From Lachnospiraceae bacterium (GTDB taxonomy: Bacteria > Bacillota > Clostridia > Lachnospirales > Lachnospiraceae): a stretch of 35,189 bases of DNA. Each line of letters begins with the position of its first letter. Within the stretch, counting starts at the first letter, position 1. This document shows, piece by piece, positions 8,287-16,355 of this stretch. The notes beneath the pieces were generated by a model that saw only the letters and a list, made by a program, of their open reading frames with translations, had not been told where the DNA came from and did no database searches. Made by a program: the position numbers and the translations under genes. The stretch lies in NCBI GenBank assembly GCA_017469935.1, contig JAFUFL010000040.1:1-35189 (forward strand), read 5' to 3'.

Positions 8287-9201
8287 ATGGAAGAACGTAA
8301 AGATTTAGCAGAAAACAAAGAGGCAGAAGAGGTAAGACAGTTGACGGACGAGCCTGAAGGTGCGAAAGAGCAAGTGATGCAGACTGAAGCGGCGGAATCG
8401 GCAGAAGAATCGTCTGAACCGGAGAAGATTTTCTGCGTAAAATGCGGGGCGGAAGTTGCACCCGGAAACGCATTCTGTCCAAAGTGCGGGCAGAAAGTAG
8501 GAGAAAAAATCGCAGAGGAGAAAGGGGAAAAGTCTCTTCTGTCATCAATCAATTCTACGGGGGCTGACGGAAAGAGCAAAGTGCCGATCATCGCCGGAAT
8601 TGCCGGCGCAATCGTAGCTTTGATCGTAATTATCTTTGTAGTGAGGGGACCGCAGCCCAAAGATGTGACTTTGAACAAAAAAGACATCTCTGTTAAAGCC
8701 GGAGAGACAGTTGTGCTTAGTTATACCATTAACCCCTCCGACACAAAAAATAAGGATGTGACATGGAGCAGTTCTAATGAGTCTATTGCCAAAGTAAGCG
8801 ATGGAACGGTCACGGGTGTCAATGAAGGGGACTGTTCCGTCACTGTCACGACCAAGAACGGGAAAACAGATACCTGCCAGATCACAGTCTTGCCGGCCGG
8901 ACCTGATTTACAGGCGATTTACAACGATTATTGTTCATCTTCCTTTGCCACCCTGGCGACTGACGGCTCCTATTTGAACATTGACACGAATCCTTCGGAT
9001 AAAGACGACTATAATGATTATGAGGCATATGTAGCGGTCACAAATATCAATGCAGCCTTAGGCCTGCCTGATTCCGTCATCAACAGGATGAATCAGACTC
9101 GTTCAATGGATGGCATTCAGACATATACTACGGATGACCTTGAGATCAGCTGGACATATCATCCGAACAGAGGACTTGAAGTCAGCTATACACTAAAATG
9201 A
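8287..9201 (+). CDS. Zinc-ribbon membrane protein with BIG2 (Ig-like) domain
   Basis: This 304-residue protein begins with an acidic region (1-48). A zinc ribbon with C50, C53, C64 and C67 follows, then one membrane helix (about 99-119) and a bacterial Ig-like group 2 domain at about 124-200. The BIG2 signature is clear: VTLNKKDISVKAGET, then VTWSSSNESIAKVSDGTVTG and a CSVTV strand. The last hundred residues, rich in Tyr and Asp, are unassigned. Topology should be zinc ribbon inside and BIG2 outside, parallel to the gene before it. The pair looks like a small operon that ends at the terminator at 9246. The function is unknown. BIG2 domains commonly bind surface carbohydrates or proteins, which is only a hint here. 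Confidence 0.8.
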   Translation: MEERKDLAENKEAEEVRQLTDEPEGAKEQVMQTEAAESAEESSEPEKIFCVKCGAEVAPGNAFCPKCGQKVGEKIAEEKGEKSLLSSINSTGADGKSKVPIIAGIAGAIVALIVIIFVVRGPQPKDVTLNKKDISVKAGETVVLSYTINPSDTKNKDVTWSSSNESIAKVSDGTVTGVNEGDCSVTVTTKNGKTDTCQITVLPAGPDLQAIYNDYCSSSFATLATDGSYLNIDTNPSDKDDYNDYEAYVAVTNINAALGLPDSVINRMNQTRSMDGIQTYTTDDLEISWTYHPNRGLEVSYTLK

Positions 9202-9245
9202 TCACCTTGTGACAGATTTTTGCAATTAGTAATTTGAGTAAACAA

Positions 9246-9278
9246 AGAGATCCCGGAAAAACTCCGGGATCTCTTTTT
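9246..9278 (+). terminator. Intrinsic terminator after the zinc-ribbon pair
   Basis: AGAGATCCCGGA and TCCGGGATCTCT form a 12-base-pair stem around a short A-rich loop and are followed by TTTTT. A second small hairpin (GCCGTT-CATAA-AACGGC, 9313-9329) lies further on. Confidence 0.92.
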
Positions 9279-9345
9279 CAGTTCGCTTGTGTATGATTTC
9301 CTTACCGGCACTGCCGTTCATAAAACGGCGGTGGATTTTTTGAGA

Positions 9346-9374
9346 TTGCAAGTATACACCCGTAGATGTATAAT
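9346..9374 (+). promoter_or_regulatory. Strong sigma-A-type promoter for the DUF3990/Xre pair
   Basis: TTGCAA (9346-9351) and a consensus TATAAT (9369-9374) are separated by exactly 17 bases. The start codon of the DUF3990 gene lies 36 bases further on. The spacer contains GTATAC. Antitoxin autoregulation at this site would be usual for a TA operon, but I see no clear operator. Confidence 0.75.
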
Positions 9375-9410
9375 AAGAACGAGGATCAAAGTTCTTTTCG
9401 GAGGTCAATG

Positions 9411-10085
9411 ATGAACAAAACAATATATCACGGCTCAGATCACATCATAAAGGCTCCGAAATATCACGGCGGCAAGCCGCACAACGACTACGGATATGGC
9501 TTCTACTGTACGGAGAGTGCGGAGATGGCCAAGGAGTGGGCCGTCTCGGAGGAGCATGACGGCTATGCGAACTGCTACCGGTTGGATATGGAAGGGCTGC
9601 GCATTCTGAATCTGAGCCGCGACTATTCCATCCTGACATGGCTCACCGTTCTCATTCAGAACCGGACCTTCAATCTGGACACGCCGCTGGCTGCGGGAGC
9701 CGCCCGATACCTTAAGGAAAACTTCAGTGTTGATACAACGGCTTATGATCTGATCATCGGCTATCGGGCGGACGACAGTTATTTTTCTTTTGCGCAGGAT
9801 TTTCTGGGCGGAGCGATTTCTTATCAGCAGCTGCGCAGAGCTATGTTTTTGGGAGAACTCGGCGAACAGATCGTGCTTGTCAGCCCGAAAGCTTTCTCGG
9901 CAATCACGTATCTTGATTGCGAGGAGGCGCTTCGAAGCGAATGGCTCATTAAGAAAAACGAGCGTGACAGACGGGCGCGGGCGGACTATTTACAATCCGA
10001 CAGGATGAGCTATCGCAGAGGGGAATTGTACGTAGTCACTATTTTGGACGAGGAAATCGGGCTGGATGACCCTCGCCTCCAGTGA
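9411..10085 (+). CDS. DUF3990 protein, likely ADP-ribosyltransferase-fold toxin
   Basis: This 224-residue protein opens with TIYHGSDHIIKAPKYHGGK and then DYGYGFYCTES, which match the N-terminus of DUF3990 (PF13151), a family placed with ADP-ribosyltransferase-like folds. The histidine of YHGS, the tyrosine of GFYCT and a glutamate in GELGEQIVLVS would fit an H-Y-E type NAD-binding triad (inference). GGAGG at 9400-9404 lies 6 bases before the second of two adjacent ATG codons (9408 and 9411), so I use 9411. The stop overlaps the start region of the Xre gene, and a strong promoter lies just upstream. This arrangement suggests a type II toxin-antitoxin unit whose toxin modifies a target using NAD. 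The target is unknown. Confidence 0.8.
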   Translation: MNKTIYHGSDHIIKAPKYHGGKPHNDYGYGFYCTESAEMAKEWAVSEEHDGYANCYRLDMEGLRILNLSRDYSILTWLTVLIQNRTFNLDTPLAAGAARYLKENFSVDTTAYDLIIGYRADDSYFSFAQDFLGGAISYQQLRRAMFLGELGEQIVLVSPKAFSAITYLDCEEALRSEWLIKKNERDRRARADYLQSDRMSYRRGELYVVTILDEEIGLDDPRLQ

Positions 10086-10114
10086 TGGACAATATTGAAT
10101 CAGGAGATCAACCT

Positions 10115-10753
10115 ATGCTTCATTCCTATGACGAACTATATGTCGCAAAAGCGCAGACGGCACTTGCCCAGATGCTGCGCTATGCGGTGGAAGACATGCA
10201 TCTTGAACTGAATGAATTCTGGGACAGATTTCTGATCTCCGGTGTCGCGGACCTCTTCGGAAAGGGCGACTACCGATTCCTTGTGGGGAAATCGGGGGTG
10301 GAGACCGCCTGGGAAGTCATGTGGAGAGTGACGGGAGAGTGGCCGAAGGAGCAGCCTTCGTTCAGCCTTGAGAAGAGTCCGACGTACTGGACCGGCTGGA
10401 TTTTGGCGTGGTATCAGTGGTACTCGGGGCAGAGCTTTCGGAGGATCAGCGAATTTCTGTCGCCGGAACAGGTGCGGGAGATGTATAATCCTTATCACGA
10501 AATGGATCCGATGCAGTTTGCGGACGCAGCGGATGCGATCAGGCGCCGGAAGGAGTCGATGACGCGGCTCAAGAAGTACCGGGAGCGTCTGGGGCTCAGT
10601 CAGTCCGAACTTGCGAAGGAGAGCGGCGTCTCGGTCAGGATGATCCAGAACTACGAACAGCGACAGAAGGACCTCTCCAAAGCGCAGACAAAAACACTTT
10701 GGCTTCTGGCCAGAGCGCTCAAGTGTTCCATGGAGGATTTGATGGAATACTGA
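10115..10753 (+). CDS. Xre-family antitoxin-like protein
   Basis: The C-terminal 60 residues hold a Cro/CI helix-turn-helix: YRERLGLSQSELAKESGV then SVRMIQNYEQ. The N-terminal half is different; it includes ISGVADLFGKGDYRFLVGKSG and resembles the DUF3791-like helical module often found with DUF3990 (from memory, unverified). I chose the ATG at 10115 because AGGAG lies 8 bases upstream. An alternative ATG at 10085 overlaps the DUF3990 stop and would add ten residues by translational coupling. The likely role is binding and neutralising the DUF3990 protein while repressing the shared promoter. The 212-residue length is longer than a plain Xre antitoxin because of the N-terminal domain. Confidence 0.78.
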   Translation: MLHSYDELYVAKAQTALAQMLRYAVEDMHLELNEFWDRFLISGVADLFGKGDYRFLVGKSGVETAWEVMWRVTGEWPKEQPSFSLEKSPTYWTGWILAWYQWYSGQSFRRISEFLSPEQVREMYNPYHEMDPMQFADAADAIRRRKESMTRLKKYRERLGLSQSELAKESGVSVRMIQNYEQRQKDLSKAQTKTLWLLARALKCSMEDLMEY

Positions 10754-10758
10754 TACGG

Positions 10759-10821
10759 AGAACCGATTATGACCAGAACAAGGTCAATGAGATGTTTGAC
10801 CTCGCGATCAAAGAGGGGTAA
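10759..10821 (+). pseudogene. Possible short coding remnant downstream of the TA pair
   Basis: Between the Xre gene and nagA (10754-10966) one frame reads RTDYDQNKVNEMFDLAIKEG and then stops at 10819-10821. The amphipathic pattern looks like the C-terminal end of a protein rather than random sequence, but it has no start codon or ribosome binding site. I cannot name a parent gene. The rest of the gap holds no clear promoter. Confidence 0.25.
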
Positions 10822-10966
10822 ACTGTTTTGACTTCGATTAATGAGGACCTGAAAAAATGACGGCAGCTCCCTGACGGGCCCTTGATCTGCGCAGCCGGAT
10901 ATACGATGTCAAGTGAGAGTCGCATTTGGATTTTCTATGAGAGGTTTTCTATAAGAGGAAACGGCA

Positions 10967-12127
10967 ATGATACTGCAGAGCAAAAGAGTATGGATTCTGA
11001 ATCAGTGGATGGAAGTACAGGTTGAATTCTCTGCCGAAACAGGGAAGATCACAGGGATTCTCCCATATGGGACAGAGCCGGCAGACCTGGACGTCGGCAA
11101 TCTGCGCGTAGTACCCGGATTTATTGATGTGCACACACACGGTGCCTATGGGTTTGATACCAATGACGCCGATGAGGAGGGACTCAAACACTGGCTCCAA
11201 AATATAGTCAGCGAGGGCGTGACCGGGATTCTCCCCACGACAATTACGCAGTCGGAGGAGGTGCTCACAAAAGCGCTGAAAAATGTGGCGAAAGTGGCGC
11301 GGGAACAGAAGGCGGACCGCACTGCAGTCCCGGGGGCCGAAATTCTGGGCATTCATTTTGAGGGCCCGTATCTGAGCCGCAAATTTAAGGGGGCGCAGCC
11401 GGAGGAATTCTGCGTCGCGCCGGACCTCGCGCAGTTCCGGAGATATCTGGCGGCTTCGGATGGACTGATCCGAATCGTCACGCTTGCCTGTGAGCAGGAT
11501 GAAGGATATCAGATGACAAAGTTCCTGAGTGAGAACGGCATTGTGGCGTCTCTGGGGCACTCGTCGGCCACTTTTGAACAGGCTGCGATGGCGTTTGCGA
11601 ACGGGGCGAGAAGCGTGACCCACGTCTACAACGGCATGGCGCCTTTCCACCACAGAAATCCCGGTATTCCCGGGGCAGCTTTTCGTTTCAAAGATGTGTT
11701 CGGGGAGATCATCTGCGACGGCCTTCATTCCGACTGGGCTTCGCTGTACACTTTTTTCACCTGCAAAGGCCCGGACTACGGTGTGATGGTCTCGGACGCG
11801 CTCAGGTTCAAGGGACTGCCGGTCGGGACGCAAATGCTGTTCGGCGGGAATCTCGTGGAACTCTGTGAAGACGGAAGCGCGCATCTGGCGGGTTCGGAAA
11901 CACTCGCCGGCTCTACGCTGCGGATCAATGAGGGACTCAGAAACCTGGTCGAGAAGGCAGGTGTCCCCTGGCAGACGGCGATCAATTCGTGTACTATAAA
12001 TCCGGCCCGCCTGATCGGTCTGGAGAGAAAGAAGGGGACTGTTCAGGCAGGGAAGGATGCCGATCTTGTGGTCTTAAGAGATGACTATACGGTGGAAATG
12101 ACAATTTGCAGAGGTGTGACAGAATGA
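10967..12127 (+). CDS. nagA: N-acetylglucosamine-6-phosphate deacetylase
   Basis: This 386-residue amidohydrolase removes acetate from GlcNAc-6-phosphate in the cytoplasm, the first committed step of amino-sugar recycling. The metal and active-site residues of the family are present: H56 and H58 in DVHTHG, E132 in HFEGPY, H198 in GHSSA, H219 in THVYNGM, H254 in DGLH and catalytic D277 in MVSDA. A C-terminal NPARLIGL...GKDADLVVL motif closes the barrel. AGAGGAAA precedes the ATG. The stop codon overlaps the start of yfhO (ATGA), so the two genes are translationally coupled. No nagB (glucosamine-6-phosphate deaminase) gene is in the window. Confidence 0.95.
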   Translation: MILQSKRVWILNQWMEVQVEFSAETGKITGILPYGTEPADLDVGNLRVVPGFIDVHTHGAYGFDTNDADEEGLKHWLQNIVSEGVTGILPTTITQSEEVLTKALKNVAKVAREQKADRTAVPGAEILGIHFEGPYLSRKFKGAQPEEFCVAPDLAQFRRYLAASDGLIRIVTLACEQDEGYQMTKFLSENGIVASLGHSSATFEQAAMAFANGARSVTHVYNGMAPFHHRNPGIPGAAFRFKDVFGEIICDGLHSDWASLYTFFTCKGPDYGVMVSDALRFKGLPVGTQMLFGGNLVELCEDGSAHLAGSETLAGSTLRINEGLRNLVEKAGVPWQTAINSCTINPARLIGLERKKGTVQAGKDADLVVLRDDYTVEMTICRGVTE

Positions 12128-14832
12128 CAGCTAACTTCAGGAAACGACTAAAAATATGCCTTAGCGCAATGGGCGCCGCATGGCTTGTGATGCTTCTTCT
12201 GATGAAATTTTACGGACTTGCGCCGCTTGGAAACGGTTCTTTTGCCGCGGCAGACTGCAAGATCCAGTATCTTGATTTTTTCAATTACTATAAGGATGTG
12301 CTGACGGGCAAAAACCGTATCGGCTATTCGCTCACAAAGGGGCTTGGCGGCAACGGCGTGGGACTGTTCAGCTACTATCTGGCGTCGCCGCTGAATCTTA
12401 TCATGTACTTTTTTGACGGCACGCAGGCCAATACCGTGATAGACATCCTGATCATTATCAAAACAGGGCTGGCCGCAGGGGCCTGCGCTTATTTTCTGCA
12501 GGCGCGGCTCTATGACCGCCTTTCCCCGTTTTTTACGATACTGCTGTCGACCGGCTACGGACTGATGCACTATTCTTTTGCGAACGCCAGCAATGTAATG
12601 TGGCTGGACGGCATGTTCCTGCTGCCGCTTATGATGCTCGGGACACATCTTGTCGTGCGAAGGAGGAGTCTCGCTCCTCTGGCGGTGCCCACGGCGCTGT
12701 CCATCTTTTCAAACTGGTATACGGGCGGCATCAACTGCCTCTTCTGCATCGTATGGCTCGCTTTTGAATTCTTTGCCGCTGAGCTGGACCCGGAATCCGG
12801 ACCGACGGTTCCGCAGTCCGACGTGATCGGAGCCGGACGCCGCGGATTCGTCGGAGTGCTCGAGCGCTTCCTGGGAGCCGTACTGCGCTACGGCGCCGCC
12901 ATGGTGCTTGGCATTGCCATCAGCGCGGTCCTTTTCCTGCCCACGATTTCAGCGCTGCAGCTCGGGCGGGGCGCCGAGTTCTATTTTGCATCCCATATGC
13001 AGAACGTGTTCAACGGCAACATGCTCAATACCATAACGCAGTACAGGATTGACGGAGCAAGCAGTAAATCCGCTGTTTCTCTCTACTGCGGCAGCCTTGC
13101 CGCGATCGGATCTATTTCATTTTTCCTCTCGGGCAGGGTTCGTCTCCGTCAAAAGATCATGGCAGCCGCAGTGTTTGCCTTCACCTTGCTGACTTACTAC
13201 TGGCAGCCTCTCTTTTTTGCCTTTTCGCTTTTCAAGAGAGTGGACAGCTACTTTTCCCGATACGGCTACATAGGATGCCTGGAGCTGGCATTTTTCGCGG
13301 CTCTGTACTTGCAGCACGTATTTCCGTCCCGGGCGGCGGCCGATGAGGAGAGGGCGCGCGGCGGAGAACTCGGAAAGAAGGAGTGCTTTCTGCCGCTTGT
13401 GAGCAGTGTCATCTTTTCGGTGCTCCTGTTCGCGGTCGGATTGACGGTGGGCAAGTTTTCGAAGCTGGACATAAAAGGGGCTGTGGAGACCTGCCTCTAT
13501 ATGCTGGTCGCGGGAGCCTGTACCACCTTCCTCCTTGTGCTGCGCGCTGCCGGTGAACAGGGCAGGCGCAGGCTGGCAGCCGGGGCGGCCGCCGCGGTTC
13601 TGACAGTGATTTCGCTGACAGAGCTTCTGCGGTCGGGCATCGAGGTGGTCCGCTATAACCGCCTCAGAGATGTAGAGAAATATTCCGCTTACGTCAGCGG
13701 GACCAGGGAGCAGGTCAAAACATTGAAAGAATATGACGGCGGACTCTATCGCATTTCGCAGATCGGATGGAGAGACCTGGACAAGGATACCTGGCACACC
13801 GCAAACTATAATGATGCGCTTGCCTATAATTACATGGGCGTCGGCGGGTATACTTCCAGTCCGGAGAACGACCAGATGTATTTCCTGGACAGGCTGGGCT
13901 ACAAGGAAGACAACTCGTGTATGAACATCGTCAACACCTCGTTTGTGGCGGCTGATTCGATGCTCGGTGTCCGCTATGTCTTTTCCGACACGGACATCCC
14001 GGGTATGCAAAAACTCGAGGAACTCGGGGTTCAGAACAATAGATCGACCTACTATAACCCCAATGCGCTTCCGCTCGCGTTTGTCTACAACGGCGGAAAG
14101 CTCCCGGACCACGAGTATCATGATCCTTTCAGCTATCTCGAAGAGATCTGGACGGCTCTTTCCGGTGAGACGGCCAATATTTTCATACCGCTTGAGACAG
14201 AAAAGACGACAGCCGGAAATACAATCACCTGGAACGTGAAGGTGCCGGACGGCCATTACGCGCTGTACGGAAACCTGCTGACGGAGGAGGAGATTCCTTC
14301 GACACTTCAGGTGGGATCAGAGCCGCCGGTCGGATATTCGCAGTGGCTCTCCCCGACAGTCTTCACTATTCCGCATAAAGAAGGCGAAAGCGCGGTGAAG
14401 GTTACCATTACCTGTGAAACGGAGTTCGTCGCGGACGATGAAGAGTTCTATGCGCTGGATCTGGACCGCCTGCAGGAACTCTCAGCGGGGATCAGTAAGG
14501 GGGCGGAAAAAGTCCGCGATCTTTCCGTGGAAAACGGGAAGATAAGCTGCAGCGTGACGGCGCAAAAGGGAGAGAAGCTGTTCATGATCATTCCGATGAC
14601 AATGGGATGGAACACATATGTCAACGGAGAGAGGACACCGGCCGAGGATTTCGCCTACTGCCTTACGGTAATCCCCCTGGAAGAAGGCGAAAACAGGATC
14701 GAGAGGGTTTACCGGGTTCCGAATCTGCGCAGGGGCATTGCCGCGACGGTCGCGGGCATTGTGCTTCTGGCGGCCTATGAGGTTGTAATAAACTTCAAGC
14801 GGCGCAGCGGCGCGCGCCCCGGATCTAACTGA
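12124..14832 (+). CDS. YfhO-family polytopic membrane protein (GT-C type)
   Basis: This 902-residue protein has a hydrophobic N-terminal half with roughly twelve or more membrane helices, and a soluble C-terminal part ending in one more helix and a basic tail. Family signatures include DCKIQYLDFF near residue 45, GLGGNGVGLFSYYLASPLN, and MWLDGMFLLPLMML. YfhO of Bacillus subtilis acts with CsbB to add GlcNAc to lipoteichoic acid on the outer face of the membrane, from a lipid-linked donor. The start overlaps the nagA stop as ATGA, with GAGGTG just upstream, which I prefer to an in-frame ATG at 12106. Coupling to nagA fits an amino-sugar theme, but no csbB-like glycosyltransferase lies nearby, so the acceptor is unknown. 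Confidence 0.87.
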   Translation: MTANFRKRLKICLSAMGAAWLVMLLLMKFYGLAPLGNGSFAAADCKIQYLDFFNYYKDVLTGKNRIGYSLTKGLGGNGVGLFSYYLASPLNLIMYFFDGTQANTVIDILIIIKTGLAAGACAYFLQARLYDRLSPFFTILLSTGYGLMHYSFANASNVMWLDGMFLLPLMMLGTHLVVRRRSLAPLAVPTALSIFSNWYTGGINCLFCIVWLAFEFFAAELDPESGPTVPQSDVIGAGRRGFVGVLERFLGAVLRYGAAMVLGIAISAVLFLPTISALQLGRGAEFYFASHMQNVFNGNMLNTITQYRIDGASSKSAVSLYCGSLAAIGSISFFLSGRVRLRQKIMAAAVFAFTLLTYYWQPLFFAFSLFKRVDSYFSRYGYIGCLELAFFAALYLQHVFPSRAAADEERARGGELGKKECFLPLVSSVIFSVLLFAVGLTVGKFSKLDIKGAVETCLYMLVAGACTTFLLVLRAAGEQGRRRLAAGAAAAVLTVISLTELLRSGIEVVRYNRLRDVEKYSAYVSGTREQVKTLKEYDGGLYRISQIGWRDLDKDTWHTANYNDALAYNYMGVGGYTSSPENDQMYFLDRLGYKEDNSCMNIVNTSFVAADSMLGVRYVFSDTDIPGMQKLEELGVQNNRSTYYNPNALPLAFVYNGGKLPDHEYHDPFSYLEEIWTALSGETANIFIPLETEKTTAGNTITWNVKVPDGHYALYGNLLTEEEIPSTLQVGSEPPVGYSQWLSPTVFTIPHKEGESAVKVTITCETEFVADDEEFYALDLDRLQELSAGISKGAEKVRDLSVENGKISCSVTAQKGEKLFMIIPMTMGWNTYVNGERTPAEDFAYCLTVIPLEEGENRIERVYRVPNLRRGIAATVAGIVLLAAYEVVINFKRRSGARPGSN

Positions 14833-14861
14833 TATTACTTAAGAAAAAGTGAGGAAATTTA

Positions 14862-15317
14862 ATGAGCGGCAACCGGGAAATAGACGAAATACTCACGGAA
14901 ATACAGGCGGACGAAAATGTCCAGAAAATGAAAGGCTTTATTCAGCACGGGAATGTCTCTACTTATGAACACTGCGAAAGCGTGGCGAAGCTGAGCTACA
15001 GCATAGACAAACGCCTGTCGCTCCACTCGGACCTGAAGGTCCTGCTGACAGGCGCCATGCTTCATGATTTTTATCTCTACGACTGGCATGAGGATGGTGA
15101 CGGATCGCATCGCCTCCACGGCTTTACGCACGCGAAGAGGGCGTGTGACAATGCAAAAGAGTGCTTTGCGATCGATGATGAAACCAGCCATGTCATCTAT
15201 TCTCATATGTGGCCTCTGAATCCGGAGAGGATTCCTCAGTCGAGGGAGGCCTGGATCGTCTGCCTCGCCGATAAATATGTTTCTCTCAAGGAATCCCTGT
15301 TCAGGAGGCATACCTGA
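14862..15317 (+). CDS. HD-domain phosphohydrolase
   Basis: The 151 residues form a compact HD domain. The metal ligands can be placed as H37 (YEHCESVA), H68-D69 (AMLHDFYLYDW) and D137 (CLADKYVSL). Extra histidines in HGFTHAKRA and YSHMW are typical of this subgroup. Such small HD proteins hydrolyse phosphate esters, often of nucleotides; the substrate cannot be read here. GAGGAAA lies before the ATG and the gap from yfhO is 29 bases. The next gene begins two bases after its stop, so it belongs to the same operon. Confidence 0.88.
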   Translation: MSGNREIDEILTEIQADENVQKMKGFIQHGNVSTYEHCESVAKLSYSIDKRLSLHSDLKVLLTGAMLHDFYLYDWHEDGDGSHRLHGFTHAKRACDNAKECFAIDDETSHVIYSHMWPLNPERIPQSREAWIVCLADKYVSLKESLFRRHT

Positions 15318-15319
15318 TA

Positions 15320-16096
15320 ATGGTGCTGAGCAGATATATTTGTCTATTTTTTATTTACAGCCTTATGGGCTGGATCTATGAGACACTATTTTGCACGATA
15401 AAGAGCGGGAAATGGGAAAACAGAGGCTTTCTGTACGGTCCCGCCTGCCCCATTTACGGAACCGGCGCGGTGGCGATTTCCACGGTCATGAAGGCGGCCG
15501 GCGGATATGGAATGATACTGAGTCCATGGCAGATTTTCCTGATCGCCGTGATCGGAAGCGCGGGACTGGAATATATTACTTCGTGGGGCCTGGAGAAGCT
15601 GTTTCACGCGGCCTGGTGGGATTACAGCGGACTGCCGCTGAATCTTCACGGCAGGATCAGTCTGTTTACCAGCCTTGGGTTTGGACTGGCGGGTCTTCTG
15701 GTCGTGTATGCGATAGCGCCGTTTACGGAAAATGCCGTGGGGCACATTGCTGCGATCGGGATCGAACTGCTTTCGTTCTGCTTTGTCTTTGTGTTCGCAG
15801 TCGATCTCACCCTTACGGTGACGGCTCTGTATCATTTTGACAAAATGGTAATACACATGGAAAACAGCTTTAACCAGAGCATGGAAAATATCGTGGACAG
15901 TACCGTGGAGAGGTCCACCCGGGTCAGGGACAGTATTGTTGAGAAGGGCCGCTTCGTAAACGACCAGGTCAATAACATGAACGGGCTCATGAAGAGCACG
16001 ATCCGCAGGATCAACATTTTCAGAGACCGGGATGAGCACAGGAAGACCGTGAAAAAACGGATATCTTACAAGGCTCAGGAATCTTGCGATCAATAG
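15320..16096 (+). CDS. CmpB-like membrane protein (putative ABC transporter type IV, PF06541)
   Basis: This 258-residue protein has about five membrane helices in its first 175 residues, then a hydrophilic, probably coiled-coil C-terminal tail. The start YICLFFIYSLMGWIYET and the GFLYGPACPIYGTGA motif are characteristic of the PF06541 family, often annotated as putative ABC-transporter type IV or CmpB. Other family motifs are GLEYITSWGLEKLF and WWDYSGLPLNLHGRI. The biochemical role of the family is not established. The gene follows the HD gene by two bases and ends the operon at a terminator. Its last codons, ...KAQESCDQ, show no repeat. Confidence 0.88.
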   Translation: MVLSRYICLFFIYSLMGWIYETLFCTIKSGKWENRGFLYGPACPIYGTGAVAISTVMKAAGGYGMILSPWQIFLIAVIGSAGLEYITSWGLEKLFHAAWWDYSGLPLNLHGRISLFTSLGFGLAGLLVVYAIAPFTENAVGHIAAIGIELLSFCFVFVFAVDLTLTVTALYHFDKMVIHMENSFNQSMENIVDSTVERSTRVRDSIVEKGRFVNDQVNNMNGLMKSTIRRINIFRDRDEHRKTVKKRISYKAQESCDQ

Positions 16097-16136
16097 AAAA
16101 AAGTCCGGAGAATCTGAGGGATGACCTGTGAAAAAT

Positions 16137-16170
16137 GGTCCGGCGAGCGAGCTCCCCGGACCTTATTTTT
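16137..16170 (+). terminator. Intrinsic terminator after the nagA-yfhO operon
   Basis: GGTCCGG (16137-16143) pairs with CCGGACC (16156-16162), followed by TTATTTTT. AAGTCCGGAG just upstream (16101-16110) could compete with the stem. Confidence 0.85.
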
Positions 16171-16251
16171 ATCTTTTTCCGGGGGCTGAATAATTACAAA
16201 ATTTACAACCCCAAATCCTTGAATCCGCATGGCACCCGGTACGGACTTTCG

Positions 16252-16314
16252 TATATATAAGTATGAATGAAAAAGCACCGAAGGAGTGCAGACAAATACA
16301 TACTTAAATATATA
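16252..16314. promoter_or_regulatory. Widely spaced inverted repeat upstream of the PepSY gene
   Basis: TATATATAAGTATG (16252-16265) is mirrored by CATACTTA (16299-16306), then AA and TATATA (16309-16314). The 33-base spacer holds GCACCGAAGGAGTGC, itself a small hairpin. It could be an operator or a leader structure. The interval 16171-16355 has no gene. A GGCGATGATCGCC dyad lies at 16319-16331. Confidence 0.4.
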
Positions 16315-16355
16315 AAGGGCGATGATCGCCGGAAAGGGAAAGAGGTACCGGAAAG

